The notes under the pieces: generated by a model
What the model was told of the DNA's origin: nothing
The model's database searches: none
Seen by the model: the letters and a program-made list of their open reading frames with translations, nothing else
Shown: positions 25,707-34,290 of the stretch, in pieces
Layout of the letters: each line of letters begins with the position of its first letter
How positions within the stretch are numbered: position 1 is the first letter of the stretch
Position numbers and translations under genes: made by a program
NCBI RefSeq assembly: GCF_020164435.1
Contig: NZ_JAIUDQ010000002.1
Location: 62,001 to 126,000 of the forward strand
Reading direction: 5' to 3'
Length of the DNA: 64,000 bases
Source of the DNA: Phyllobacterium lublinensis
GTDB lineage: Bacteria > Pseudomonadota > Alphaproteobacteria > Rhizobiales > Rhizobiaceae

Positions 25707-27164
25707 TCAGTTTGCCATCTCGAAATCCGGCATCTTGAACGTCTTGTTGTTCATCGCATCCGTCGGACCGTAGAACCGAATAGCTGGCAGCGGCCGCTTG
25801 CCCGCCGTGGGTATCCAGTTGGCCTCCAGCCCCTCTGGTGCTTTCGGACCGACATAGAGAGTGACGCTGCCGTCGGCATTCTTCTTCATCCTGTCGAGGT
25901 CGTAGGAAGACAAGGTCGTCCGATTGCTGTCGCTGTAGATGAAGGCCATCGTCGCCCGGTCATAGACCGTCAGCGCCCAGAACTGTTTGACAGGCATATC
26001 CGCCGGCACATCAAGTTTGTAGAGCTTGCCCGCTTCCAGCAGCTTCCCCTCCTTGTCGGCGATTGCCATCATGTATTGCGTGGCCGGTGTGTCGCTCAGC
26101 ACCTTGGGCATGTAGGTGCACCAGAAATACTCTGCAGCACGTCCTATCAGATCGATGCGGTCGTCATAGACAAAGGTGAACTTCTTGTTCGTGTCGGTCA
26201 TCAGCAGGGAGGCGTAGTGCCGGTCTGGCCAGTAGAGCTTGTCCTTGGGGAAGTTGTCGAACCAGTGCTGCAAATAGAACCAGCCATCGGTGGCTGCCTG
26301 CCGCATCGCCCGCTTGGTCGTCTCATCGGGAGCAAAGCGCTTGCCTTTTTCAATTCCGAGCGAGGCTAGCATTCCCATCATAACTTTGTCCTGCGGGTTG
26401 ACTGGTTCAGCGCTCACAACGGCGTGCAAGTCTTCGAAATAGCGCTCGTCATAGATCGGCAGCGTCGGATAACGGTCATTGATCGGATCGACGAAGCGTT
26501 GCTTCGGAGGATTGCTGGCCTCTGACAGATAGTACATTCGCAGCTTCTGGGCGTAGCGGTATGCGTCCGCGACGCTCTTGCCCTTTGCGGGTACCGATCG
26601 GAAGGCAAACGCAATCCGGAAGTTCGGCGAGGCAACGTTGATGTATTCGTTCGGAACCTTCCCTGTGTAGTCCGGTGGCGTAAAAAGCAGTTTTCCGCCT
26701 TTGCCCTTGTCAAGGCCGGACGGTCCAACGTCGGCAATCGTGAGCTGCCACGCATCGACTACCTGACCATAGATGCTGCCTTCAACACCCGCGACGGGGA
26801 GCTCTAGTACCACAGGGCCTTTCCGCAAATCCGTAAACGCGGAAATGTAGGGTGTAACGCTGTTGGCGGTAATGGCCTCGAGCTTGGGCGTGGCGGGCGC
26901 TGAATACGCGATAATATCGTTGTCCTTCATGCCGAGATCATCAACTGCCGCGCGACGAAAGCTATAGATGGCTGCGGCGGGTATGCCCCACAACACGGCT
27001 TCAAATGCCCGCTGGTACTTGATCTGGTATTCAAAATCTTTGACCGATGCGGTCGCACCGGCTGGCGGTTGTCCACCGTTGGGTGCAGTTCCTTCTTGTG
27101 CAATGCTTGGTGTGACGACAAGAAACGCCACAAATACAGCTGCTAACCGATGGCTTGCACGCAT
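25707..27164 (-). CDS. Exported DUF1254/DUF1214 protein
   Basis: A 485-residue protein with a signal peptide (LAAVFVAFLVVTPSIAQ). The first half (about 45-180) is DUF1254, with AVLWGIPAAAIYSFRRA, and the last third (about 350-475) is DUF1214, with FWALTVYDRATMAFIYSDSNR and YVGPKAPEGLEANWIPT. Proteins of this pair are widespread, periplasmic and of unknown activity. ATG 27164 has GGAGGG seven bases before it; a GTG one codon earlier is less likely. Single-gene transcription unit by spacing. Confidence 0.88.
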   Translation of the reverse strand: MRASHRLAAVFVAFLVVTPSIAQEGTAPNGGQPPAGATASVKDFEYQIKYQRAFEAVLWGIPAAAIYSFRRAAVDDLGMKDNDIIAYSAPATPKLEAITANSVTPYISAFTDLRKGPVVLELPVAGVEGSIYGQVVDAWQLTIADVGPSGLDKGKGGKLLFTPPDYTGKVPNEYINVASPNFRIAFAFRSVPAKGKSVADAYRYAQKLRMYYLSEASNPPKQRFVDPINDRYPTLPIYDERYFEDLHAVVSAEPVNPQDKVMMGMLASLGIEKGKRFAPDETTKRAMRQAATDGWFYLQHWFDNFPKDKLYWPDRHYASLLMTDTNKKFTFVYDDRIDLIGRAAEYFWCTYMPKVLSDTPATQYMMAIADKEGKLLEAGKLYKLDVPADMPVKQFWALTVYDRATMAFIYSDSNRTTLSSYDLDRMKKNADGSVTLYVGPKAPEGLEANWIPTAGKRPLPAIRFYGPTDAMNNKTFKMPDFEMAN

Positions 27165-27482
27165 CACATGTCCCTCCTATCGAAACGTCCGAACCGAGTC
27201 GGTGCTGCCAATACGTGCTTACAGAGTCGCAGCTAACCAAGCCTAACTATGGACAGATTGAAAGCCGGTTGTAAGTAACGCAACGGTTACAGCTAATTAG
27301 AGGTCCGGATTGGGGCCGGTAGCTGACTGTCCGGTTTTTTTGGCCGAGAGACGGTCCGCGACGATCACAGCCGTTGCTCGAAAGCTGACACTCCATAGGC
27401 GCTCACGGTGGGCGATCGACCTCAAGGACATAGGCCAACAAGCCTGGGGCCCGCTCAAGGAGTCATTTCCAGATGGGCATAA
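27165..27482. other. Intergenic stretch
   Basis: Between DUF1254 and the SnoaL-like gene I see no gene. A weak CCGG...CCGG pair followed by TTTTTTT near 27325-27340 faces plus-strand transcription, but there is no plus-strand gene for it to end. Confidence 0.4.
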
Positions 27483-27866
27483 TCAGAACATTCCGTTTGA
27501 GTTGGCGGCGTTCTCGGGCATCATCTGGAGCACGTCCCAGTGTTCAACGATCTTACCGTTATCATCGAGCCGGAAAATGTCGATTCCGGCATAGTCGTTG
27601 TTGTTGGGCCAGTGCTGGAAGCAATGCAAAACGACCAGATTGCCCTCTGCAATGGTCCGTTTGACCTCGACCCGCTTGCCCGGCCACTCCCGCGCCATTC
27701 GCTCAAAATAATCTATGAAGCCGACCTTGCCGGTTGCGACATGGGGGTTGTGCTGTATGTAGTCATCACCAGCATATCTCTCGATTGCCTCGCGCGGTTT
27801 GCAGTCGTTGAACATGAGTAGATAAAAGGCGATCACGTTCGCCTTGTTGCGTTGTAGTGTTTCCAT
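27483..27866 (-). CDS. SnoaL/NTF2-like polyketide-cyclase-fold protein
   Basis: A 127-residue single-domain protein of the SnoaL-like NTF2 superfamily: [28 protein letters not shown] followed by VVLHCFQHW and [17 protein letters not shown], the usual pattern with a cone-shaped pocket. Many such proteins are annotated as predicted ester cyclases; actual activity unknown. GGAGG precedes ATG 27866; the frame extends upstream only to a TTG within that ribosome site. Confidence 0.8.
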   Translation of the reverse strand: METLQRNKANVIAFYLLMFNDCKPREAIERYAGDDYIQHNPHVATGKVGFIDYFERMAREWPGKRVEVKRTIAEGNLVVLHCFQHWPNNNDYAGIDIFRLDDNGKIVEHWDVLQMMPENAANSNGMF

Positions 27867-28262
27867 GCCGTCCTCCAAGTGAGAATGGGCGCTTACGCGC
27901 CACTCTGTAGATTTGGAGCTTGAAGTTGCCGCCTGGTTCCTCCAATCGCGACGCGCGGATCGTCACGACTGCATCCAATGCTCTCGGTGAGTTTGCCGGC
28001 CTCAATGCGAAACTGAGTAGCCTGCTCGCCACCACAAATGCCACACATGAAAATATTTGCTAACCCAAAAATTCTTTGCCGCCATTTGCGTCCCGGAAAG
28101 GAACTTACGATGACTGTTCTAGTTTCAGTACGCGAAAAGTTCTGACGATGGCAAGCAATTGGAGCATCTTCGATCAGCTGCTCGACAGGTCCGACTATTT
28201 TCGTTCATGGTGCGTTCACCCTCAAAGGCGCATCACTCAGCGTATTGTTAACAGGAGTTACA
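27867..28262. other. Divergent intergenic stretch
   Basis: Promoter space for the SnoaL-like gene (minus) and the small secreted protein (plus). No gene, repeat or clear operator recognised. Confidence 0.4.
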
Positions 28263-28616
28263 ATGAAAAAAATTGTTTCGTTATTTACTGCGGGATTCCT
28301 CGCCGTCTTCATGGGGCTAACATCGCTAAGTGCGGCGTTCGCGTCACCAATTGCTGTGCAGAGCCTTCCGGCTGCTTCAAACGTCGTGCAGGTCCAGTAC
28401 CGTGACGACAGGCGTTATGAACATCCGAGAAAGAAGCGTTGGGATCGCCGCGAACATCGCTACGAGAGCCGTCGTGATCGGCGGGAACATGGCTACGAGA
28501 ACCGTCGTGATCGGCGCGGATACTGGAATGGCCATCGTGGTTATCGCGAACAACGCCGCGGCTATCGTCGCCACAATGACGGGTATTGGTACCCCCTGGC
28601 ACTGTTCCGACTCTAA
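28263..28616 (+). CDS. Small secreted Arg/Tyr-rich repeat protein
   Basis: A 117-residue protein. Signal peptide [20 protein letters not shown]...AFA, then a mature part dominated by a repeated RRDRR(E/G)(H/Y)xYE pattern (about residues 55-100) and a Tyr/Gly/Arg tail ending [12 protein letters not shown]. Strongly basic and probably disordered. Similar tails occur in exported Rhizobiales proteins of unknown function. AGGAG lies before ATG 28263; the frame opens slightly earlier without a ribosome site. A terminator follows at once, so it is monocistronic. Confidence 0.75.
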   Translation: MKKIVSLFTAGFLAVFMGLTSLSAAFASPIAVQSLPAASNVVQVQYRDDRRYEHPRKKRWDRREHRYESRRDRREHGYENRRDRRGYWNGHRGYREQRRGYRRHNDGYWYPLALFRL

Positions 28617-28644
28617 GCTAATTTCTTCTGCTCTGAGTTAGCAG

Positions 28645-28670
28645 AAGGCGGCTCTTAGGGCCGCCTTTTT
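28645..28670 (+). terminator. Rho-independent terminator
   Basis: AAGGCGGC pairs with GCCGCCTT around a seven-base loop and runs into TTTTT, 28 bp after the stop of the small secreted protein. Confidence 0.85.
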
Positions 28671-28724
28671 CTATGGGAATATCGCTGAATTCTACTGGCA
28701 GTGATGAATAGTGGGCCTTGGCTA

Positions 28725-28910
28725 CTAGTCCCCTTCGTCTTCATCGTCAGACTCAATTACTTCCCATATAAAAGCGTGCAAACGCTCTTCGATGGTTTTC
28801 TTCGCGGCTCCGGATTTTTCCATCTCACGCTTGATTTTGAAAAACTGATCTCTGTCGGCTGGCGTGAGGTATTTGGTGGCGTTTTCTAGCGATGATAATT
28901 GGCTGGACAT
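28725..28910 (-). CDS. Small acidic-tailed protein, unknown
   Basis: A 61-residue frame, mainly helical by composition, with a charged C-terminus ESDDEDEGD. AAGGTAG lies upstream of the ATG at a reasonable distance. No family recognised. It is kept because composition and start signal look gene-like, but length alone gives little support. Confidence 0.45.
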   Translation of the reverse strand: MSSQLSSLENATKYLTPADRDQFFKIKREMEKSGAAKKTIEERLHAFIWEVIESDDEDEGD

Positions 28911-29340
28911 ACGCGGTTACTACCTTTTCGGCCATGACAATGGAAGTAACATATCATGCTCAAGCGCTTTTGATGTCCACCAACCGCATCTTCTTGAACA
29001 ACTGCGCGACAAGTACGATGCAGCGCTCGCCGAAGTTTTCTTTCAAGGGATTGATTCGATCAAATCGCAGATAACCCCGCGGATCGTGGACGAACGCCTG
29101 GAAAGGACGAATCCCAGACCTCGTGTTGAGCGTCCTGAGCGCGGACAGGCCGCTGTCGGCCCCGTTTCCGTCTGCGATGTCCTTGCGGCAAGTGGATTTA
29201 TATTGAGGAGCGGGAAGTGCTCGATCTCGTCGGGCAAGTGACAGAGATGGTCTATCAGTGCGATCGATCTGGAGTTGAATCGGGAACGATCGAACTAGCT
29301 GCGAGTTGTTGAGGTGCTGATTTGAAACCGGAGCATCAAT
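28911..29340. other. Intergenic stretch with dispersed-repeat copy C
   Basis: No convincing gene. Bases 29110-29163 are related to copy B. The last bases hold the ribosome site of the DUF892 gene. Confidence 0.45.
29110..29163 (+). repeat. Dispersed repeat, copy C
   Basis: AATCCCAGACCT then CGTGTTGAGCGTCCTGAGC, GCGGACAG and CTGTCGGCCCC line up with 25467-25550 if 29 bases of copy B are skipped. It shares its first bases with the 3' end of the gene at 36640. Confidence 0.5.
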
Positions 29341-29811
29341 ATGAAAACACTTGCAGAGCTGTTCGAGCACACCCTCAAAGATGTCTATTACGCCGAGAAT
29401 GCTATCGCAAAAGCCCTTCCGAAAGTATCAAGTGCGGTAAAGAACGCAGCGCTTAAGCAGACCTTGGCTGACCACCTCGCAGAAACAAAGGGCCAGATCA
29501 AGACCTTGGAAAAGGTTTTCAAGACCATTGGCGTAAGGGCCGAAGGTGAGAAATGCGATGCTACGGATGGTCTCCTAAAAGAGGCGGACGGTGTTCTTGC
29601 GGAAGCCCAGGGTGTTGCCTTAGAAGCTGGTGCATTGGCAGCCTGCCAAGCCGTGGAACATTATGAAATAGCCCGCTATGGCTCGCTGCGCGAATGGGCA
29701 AAGGTCCTTGGAAATGAACAGGCTCATGTTCTGCTGAGTGAGATTCTTGATCAAGAAAAAGCCGCAAACAACAAGCTTACCAACTTGGCCGTCACCTCCA
29801 TCAATAAGTAA
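29341..29811 (+). CDS. DUF892 ferritin-like stress protein (YciE/YciF family)
   Basis: A 156-residue four-helix-bundle protein: FEHTLKDVYYAENAIAKALPK at the start and AVEHYEIARYGSL in the third helix carry the Glu/His residues of the ferritin-like core. Family members are induced by osmotic or oxidative stress; a di-iron site is expected but its activity is not settled. It stands alone, with GGAG at usual distance. Confidence 0.88.
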   Translation: MKTLAELFEHTLKDVYYAENAIAKALPKVSSAVKNAALKQTLADHLAETKGQIKTLEKVFKTIGVRAEGEKCDATDGLLKEADGVLAEAQGVALEAGALAACQAVEHYEIARYGSLREWAKVLGNEQAHVLLSEILDQEKAANNKLTNLAVTSINK

Positions 29812-29977
29812 CTGTCAGTTGGCGGATAGTGCTCGATGCCGATAGTTATACCCATTTTGGGCACTGTTCCCGGCTTTGTCGGCGCGCCATCGTTTGACTG
29901 GATGTGGCCTTCAAAAAGTCGCCCAGCTAATAGCTTTTCGAGATCACGCGGATTGGAGAGTGGCTATCTCGAAGCGC

Positions 29978-30250
29978 TTATCCGTTCGATTCGACGAGGA
30001 TTACCAGAGACTCAGGCACCACTCCATCGAATGCCATCGCATCGCCGGCGGCCTTGCTCTGCATCGCCGTCTGCAAGGCATTCATATCAGGAACGTCCAT
30101 CATCAACGCCACACGAGCCGGATCCTCAGGATCAACAAACGTTCGGATGTTGGTCACTCCGAGCGAACCGAAAAATTCCTTGCGCTTCGGTGAAGTAAGC
30201 CAGTGGTTCGCGTCCTTTGTGATGTTGTGATGGGCAATAATCGTTGGCAT
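29978..30250 (-). CDS. Small conserved protein, unknown (about 90 residues)
   Basis: A 90-residue soluble protein starting MPTIIAHHNITKDANHWL and ending PESLVILVESNG. The pattern (beta-alpha-beta with HH near the start and ARVALMMDVPDMNAL) suggests a small ferredoxin-like fold, and I recall similar hypothetical proteins in Rhizobiales, but no function is known to me. GGGAGGG is placed correctly before ATG 30250, which is preferred over the longer frame to 30307. Confidence 0.7.
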   Translation of the reverse strand: MPTIIAHHNITKDANHWLTSPKRKEFFGSLGVTNIRTFVDPEDPARVALMMDVPDMNALQTAMQSKAAGDAMAFDGVVPESLVILVESNG

Positions 30251-30342
30251 AGTACCCTCCCTGCGACGACGATGACGGCCGGATCGAGGCCGCGCTTCAT
30301 AACGCAAGGCTACTGTGCCGCGTTTTTAATAAGCTGTAAATT

Positions 30343-30834
30343 GTGGCGCTCATGTGGGATGGTCACCCAACGACGGAAGCCATCCACTGCAGGTCGACAG
30401 GTGGGGCGCCGCTGCCGGCGGTCAGCCACTTTGGCCATGGAATTCCTACCTTCCACATTCCTTGCCTGTTCGAAACAGATCCGGGTGTCGACCTGCTGAC
30501 GGCTGACGAGCCGTTCTGCCACATATTCCCGGTGGCGCGCGGAGCGTTGGAAGAAATATCTCCGACGATTGAGCCACTCTCATCAAGACCTGACCTTGAG
30601 CGGGAATACAAGCTGTGGACCAAGAGCCGCGATCACTTCAATGCGGCACTCACGGACCCAGCTCTACGGCGGCTCGGGAAAAATGGCAGAAATCCTATTT
30701 CAGGGGAATTTGCCCCTCAGGAGGTGCAGGTCCCGATGGACATCCCAGCAAGCTGCGGCTTAACTCCTTCAAACGGGGAGCCTGACTTTATTATAATGCT
30801 GTTAGGCCTGTCCCCACCAGGAACAGGAAGGTAA
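30343..30834 (+). pseudogene. DUF6065-like gene with internal deletion
   Basis: GHGIPTFHIPCLFETDPGVDLL is followed directly by TADEPFCHIFPVARGALEEI. In the family these two blocks are, as I recall, separated by several dozen residues (TxMNWRFTRPG region). The N-terminal third is also missing or altered, and no ribosome site precedes the first ATG. Ending ELEREYKLWTKSRDHFN-like text is well kept. Read as a shortened, probably inactive copy. Confidence 0.55.
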
Positions 30835-31011
30835 ATTTAGGGACATTAGCAATTGCGTAAAACGTGGGTCCCGTGCCGCTTACACGTAAACGTCTTTATC
30901 GACTTTGCGCCGGCATACTGCGTATACAGGTTAATTTTGTTGTGCCGGAAACAGCCATCGCCCAGATTTTACAGTGTCGTGATCGCGCCATATGCGGACA
31001 TTGTTGTGAGT

Positions 31012-31722
31012 TCAAACCGCGTTCTTAAGATTGACGCGCTTCTCTAATTTTGCTGCGCTCTCCTTGCGCTCGCTATAGCGGTCAGTGAGATATCCAGAGA
31101 CCTCGCGTGTGAGTAGTGTGAATTTGACCAGTTCCTCCATCACATCAACTACGCGATCATAGTAGGCGGACGGCTTCATCCGACTGTGATCGTCAAATTC
31201 CTGAAACGCCTTGGCCACAGATGACTGGTTGGGAATAGTTATCATCCGCATCCAGCGCCCGAGCACTCGCATTTGGTTAACAGCGTTGAACGACTGCGAA
31301 CCGCCAGACACCTGCATGACGGCAAGAGTACGCCCTTGCGTGGGACGGATTGCGCCAACGGAAAGCGGGATCCAGTCGATCTGAGATTTCATCACGCCCG
31401 ACATGGCACCGTGCCGTTCGGGGCTGGTCCAGACCTGACCTTCTGACCACTGTGACAATTCCCGGAGTTCTTGAACTTTCGGATGATCGATTGACGCTCC
31501 ATCGGGAAGCGGAAGCCCAGCGGGGTCGTAGATGCGTGTCTCGGCACCAAAATGCTCCAGCAAGCGAGACGCTTCTTGGGTGAGCAGGCGACTATAGGAC
31601 ACTTTGCGCAGTGACCCGTAGAGCAAAAGGATGCGTGGACGGTGCGTGGATCGCGGAGCAGTAAGCTTCGAAGCCTCCGGGATATGCAGCGCATCTGGGA
31701 CAACATTCGGCAGATCAGACAA
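31012..31722 (-). CDS. arsH: ArsH NADPH-dependent FMN reductase
   Basis: A 236-residue flavoprotein with [10 protein letters not shown] at 36-45, the phosphate-binding part of the FMN site, and the conserved [18 protein letters not shown] region. ArsH oxidises trivalent organoarsenicals and can act as a quinone/metal reductase. TTG start at 31722 overlaps the arsC end, with AAGGA eight bases before it. Last gene of the five-gene arsenic operon. Confidence 0.92.
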   Translation of the reverse strand: MSDLPNVVPDALHIPEASKLTAPRSTHRPRILLLYGSLRKVSYSRLLTQEASRLLEHFGAETRIYDPAGLPLPDGASIDHPKVQELRELSQWSEGQVWTSPERHGAMSGVMKSQIDWIPLSVGAIRPTQGRTLAVMQVSGGSQSFNAVNQMRVLGRWMRMITIPNQSSVAKAFQEFDDHSRMKPSAYYDRVVDVMEELVKFTLLTREVSGYLTDRYSERKESAAKLEKRVNLKNAV

Positions 31723-32143
31723 CGCGCTTTCCTTCAGAGTCGATTACGACCTCACCATCCTCTTTTGTAAACGCGCCTTGTTGAGGTGTTGGCAGAATGT
31801 CGAGGACCAGTTCTGATGGCCGACTGAGACGCACACCTTTCTCGGTGACGACGAATGGGCGATTAATCAAGATCGGATGGGCTTCCATGGCGTCGAGCAG
31901 CAGCTCGTCCGTCAAGGACATGTCTTCCAGACCAAGCTCGGCATAGGGCGTGTCTTTTTCGCGTATGGCCTCGCGGATGGTCAGACCGGCTCTGCGGATC
32001 AGGTCCTTGAGTTCCTGACGGCCAGGGGGCGATTTCAGATATTCGATGACGGTCGGTTCAATACCCGCATTGCGGATGAGAGCCAGCGTGTTGCGGGAAG
32101 TGCCACAAGAGGGGTTGTGGTAGATGGTGACGTTCATGGTCAT
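31715..32143 (-). CDS. arsC: Glutaredoxin-dependent arsenate reductase
   Basis: A 142-residue thioredoxin-fold ArsC of the plasmid R773 type: catalytic Cys13 in [10 protein letters not shown], plus the Arg residues that bind arsenate further on ([15 protein letters not shown]). Reduces arsenate to arsenite with glutathione/glutaredoxin. Start overlaps the aqpS stop and its end overlaps arsH. It is the second arsenate reductase of the operon, of a different fold from the one at 32847. Confidence 0.93.
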   Translation of the reverse strand: MTMNVTIYHNPSCGTSRNTLALIRNAGIEPTVIEYLKSPPGRQELKDLIRRAGLTIREAIREKDTPYAELGLEDMSLTDELLLDAMEAHPILINRPFVVTEKGVRLSRPSELVLDILPTPQQGAFTKEDGEVVIDSEGKRVV

Positions 32144-32838
32144 TCAGCACCTTTCAATTTGTTGAGCGCTTGGGGCGTAGGGTTCTGTTCAGCCAGCATC
32201 CAACTGGCTAGTCCCATCGCGAGCAGTGCGCCGAGCAACTCTGCGATGATGAAGCCGGGCAAATCGATGGGTCGGATGCCTGCAAAGGTATTGGACAGGG
32301 CTCGCGCGATAGCGACGGCCGGATTGGCAAATGATGTCGAGGCAGTGAACCAGTAGGCGGCAGTGATATAGAGCCCAACCAGCCACGGAATTGCATTCGG
32401 CCGAAAGCGAAGGCAAGCGAGAATGGTAAAGACCAGTCCGAAGGCTGCTACGGCTTCTGCAATCCACTGTCCCGTCCCGGTGCGAGCCGTATCCGAAACC
32501 TCGATGATTGGAAGTTCAAACATGGCGTGTGCCAGAAGCGTTCCGGCTATGCCGCCTGCTATTTGTGCCAGGATGTAGAGGAGTGCTCCATTCGCCTCGA
32601 TTTCCCGCCGAAGCGCAAAGATCATCGTTACGGCCGGATTGAAGTGCGCGCCCGAGATCGGTCCGAGGATGGTAATCAGCACCACCAAAATCGCGCCCGT
32701 AGGGATCGTGTTCCCGAGCAGCGACAGCGCCACGTCGTTAGTCAGCCGGTCGGCCATTATGCCGGAACCGACAACGGTAGCAACGAGCATCGCCGTGCCG
32801 AGCGCTTCTGCCGTAAGGCGGCGGGACAGGTTGGGCAT
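32140..32838 (-). CDS. aqpS: Aquaglyceroporin for arsenite efflux
   Basis: A 232-residue MIP-family channel with six transmembrane helices and two NPA boxes (residues 67-69 and 172-174). In rhizobia AqpS sits in the place of an ArsB pump and lets arsenite made by ArsC flow out down its gradient. Start at ATG 32838 behind AAGGA, 8 bp after the preceding gene; the frame runs further upstream inside that gene. Confidence 0.9.
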   Translation of the reverse strand: MPNLSRRLTAEALGTAMLVATVVGSGIMADRLTNDVALSLLGNTIPTGAILVVLITILGPISGAHFNPAVTMIFALRREIEANGALLYILAQIAGGIAGTLLAHAMFELPIIEVSDTARTGTGQWIAEAVAAFGLVFTILACLRFRPNAIPWLVGLYITAAYWFTASTSFANPAVAIARALSNTFAGIRPIDLPGFIIAELLGALLAMGLASWMLAEQNPTPQALNKLKGAE

Positions 32839-32846
32839 GGCTTTCC

Positions 32847-33779
32847 TTAAATTGAAACGGAACGCGTCAGCACAGACGCTGTCGCAGGGCATAGGGTCGA
32901 GGCCTGCGGCGTTGCCAGGATTGCGGCGGGCAAAGCGGTTCGTTCAATCGGATGAAACCCGAGTTTGCCGAAAAACGGGGCCGCATCGGTTGTTAGGACA
33001 TAACCCGCTTCCGCACCCCGAATATCAGCATAACGCAGCAACAGTCGCGTGATCGCGCTGCCGTGTCCGTGCTTTCTTGTTTCGGGGGGGACCGCGATCG
33101 AGCGCAATAGCGCATCCTTGCCGTAAAGCTCGACGCCGCCATACCCGACCCGATTGCCTTGTCGGTCCGAGAAGCGAAAGAACGTTCCATTCGACATGCC
33201 AAGATCTTCAGTCGGAAGCGATGCCGAGCGCAAAATTGCGTCAAACTCAGCGTCAATCGGGCTGATCTCTTCAGCTTCCAAGCCCTCACGGCGGCCGATG
33301 GCTTGCAGCTTTGTTGTCAGCCACAGCCGATCGATGGAGTCGTGCCGCAGGTTGAGGAACGCCATGATTCTGTTCTTCATGTAGCGGGCAGCGAGCGAGA
33401 AAGCCGTTTCCTTTTCGATGTCCTTGCCTTCAACGGCGGCTGGATCTTCGATACCCCAGTGAGCGCTTAACGGATGGCCAGGCCAAATCGGGCAGGCTTC
33501 CCCCGCTGCGCTGTCGCAGACCGTGAAAATGAAATCCATCTCCGGCGCGCCGGGTTCGGCAAATTCGTCCCAACTTTTAGAACGGAAGCCTTCCGTAGGA
33601 TAACCAAGGGCATCGAGAACTTTCAAGGCAAATGGATTGACCTCACCCTTCGGCTGGCTGCCGGCAGAATACGCGCGAAATCGCCCTTTGCCTTCCGCAT
33701 TCAAGATCGATTCAGCCAGGATCGATCTTGCAGAGTTTCCGGTGCAGAGAAAGAGGACATTATAAACCCGATCATGCAT
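32847..33779 (-). CDS. Fusion of low-molecular-weight-phosphatase-type ArsC and GNAT acetyltransferase
   Basis: A 310-residue two-domain protein. Residues about 5-140 are a thioredoxin-linked arsenate reductase/LMW tyrosine phosphatase: P-loop CTGNSARS from Cys12 and the Cys-bearing VCDSAAGEACPIWPG loop. Residues about 185-310 are a GNAT N-acetyltransferase with the acetyl-CoA motif RKHGHGSA and AAPFFGKLGFHPIERT, of the ArsN type known to acetylate the glutamine-synthetase inhibitor arsinothricin. AAGGAGA precedes ATG 33779. It overlaps arsR by 8 nt. Confidence 0.85.
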   Translation of the reverse strand: MHDRVYNVLFLCTGNSARSILAESILNAEGKGRFRAYSAGSQPKGEVNPFALKVLDALGYPTEGFRSKSWDEFAEPGAPEMDFIFTVCDSAAGEACPIWPGHPLSAHWGIEDPAAVEGKDIEKETAFSLAARYMKNRIMAFLNLRHDSIDRLWLTTKLQAIGRREGLEAEEISPIDAEFDAILRSASLPTEDLGMSNGTFFRFSDRQGNRVGYGGVELYGKDALLRSIAVPPETRKHGHGSAITRLLLRYADIRGAEAGYVLTTDAAPFFGKLGFHPIERTALPAAILATPQASTLCPATASVLTRSVSI

Positions 33780-34128
33780 TGGAAATCTCCTTGGGCGGGC
33801 AGCATGGAACAATGTCGGCAAGCAACGGCGCGCAAATGTCGGGGTGACCCGCACAGCAATCCTTCAGAAGGTAATTGATTGCTTCCCGGAGGTTCTCGAA
33901 ATTGGCCCGGTAGATGATCGAACGACTCTGTCGCACCGATGAGATCAACCCCGCCCGTGTCAGGATCGCGAGGTGGGTCGACATGGTGTTCTGCGGCACG
34001 TCGAGGATGCGCGAAACTTCACCTGCGGCAATACCATCCGGCTCATGCATTACGATAAGCTTGAATGCATCCATGCGCGTTGATTGGGCGATAGCCGAGA
34101 ACGCTTCAATAGTTCTTTCTTTTTCCAT
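33772..34128 (-). CDS. arsR: ArsR-family arsenic repressor
   Basis: A 118-residue winged-helix repressor. HTH at VSRILDVPQNTMSTHLAILTRAGL, C-terminal Cys cluster DCCAGHPDIC plus a CC pair near the end, the likely arsenite site. Arsenite binding would release it from the promoter just upstream. ATG 34128 is chosen because the frame beyond it starts in the -35 box. The message appears nearly leaderless. First gene of arsR-(arsC-GNAT)-aqpS-arsC-arsH. Confidence 0.92.
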   Translation of the reverse strand: MEKERTIEAFSAIAQSTRMDAFKLIVMHEPDGIAAGEVSRILDVPQNTMSTHLAILTRAGLISSVRQSRSIIYRANFENLREAINYLLKDCCAGHPDICAPLLADIVPCCPPKEISNA

Positions 34129-34164
34129 ATATCGGGATATAAAGATATTTTGGATTACTGTCAA
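34129..34164 (-). promoter_or_regulatory. Strong sigma-70-type promoter of the ars operon
   Basis: On the minus strand TTGACA (34159-34164), a 17-bp spacer and TATATC (34136-34141) lead to a start point about one or two bases from the arsR ATG. ATATC and GATAT arms flank the -10 box and may be the ArsR operator. No ribosome site fits between, implying a leaderless transcript. Confidence 0.75.
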
Positions 34165-34290
34165 CCGCCATTACTGGGAACAGCACTGTCACAACGCCGA
34201 ATCCAGAAGCGAAGCGAATAAAAATGCAGACACCTTGCCTCCTTCAGTGTTCAAGGTCTGGCGATGCGCATGAACGCGCGCTGAACTGTA

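Noticed and set aside
27325-27345. CCGG stem followed by seven T as a terminator
   Set aside because: Stem of only four base pairs, and no plus-strand gene ends there.
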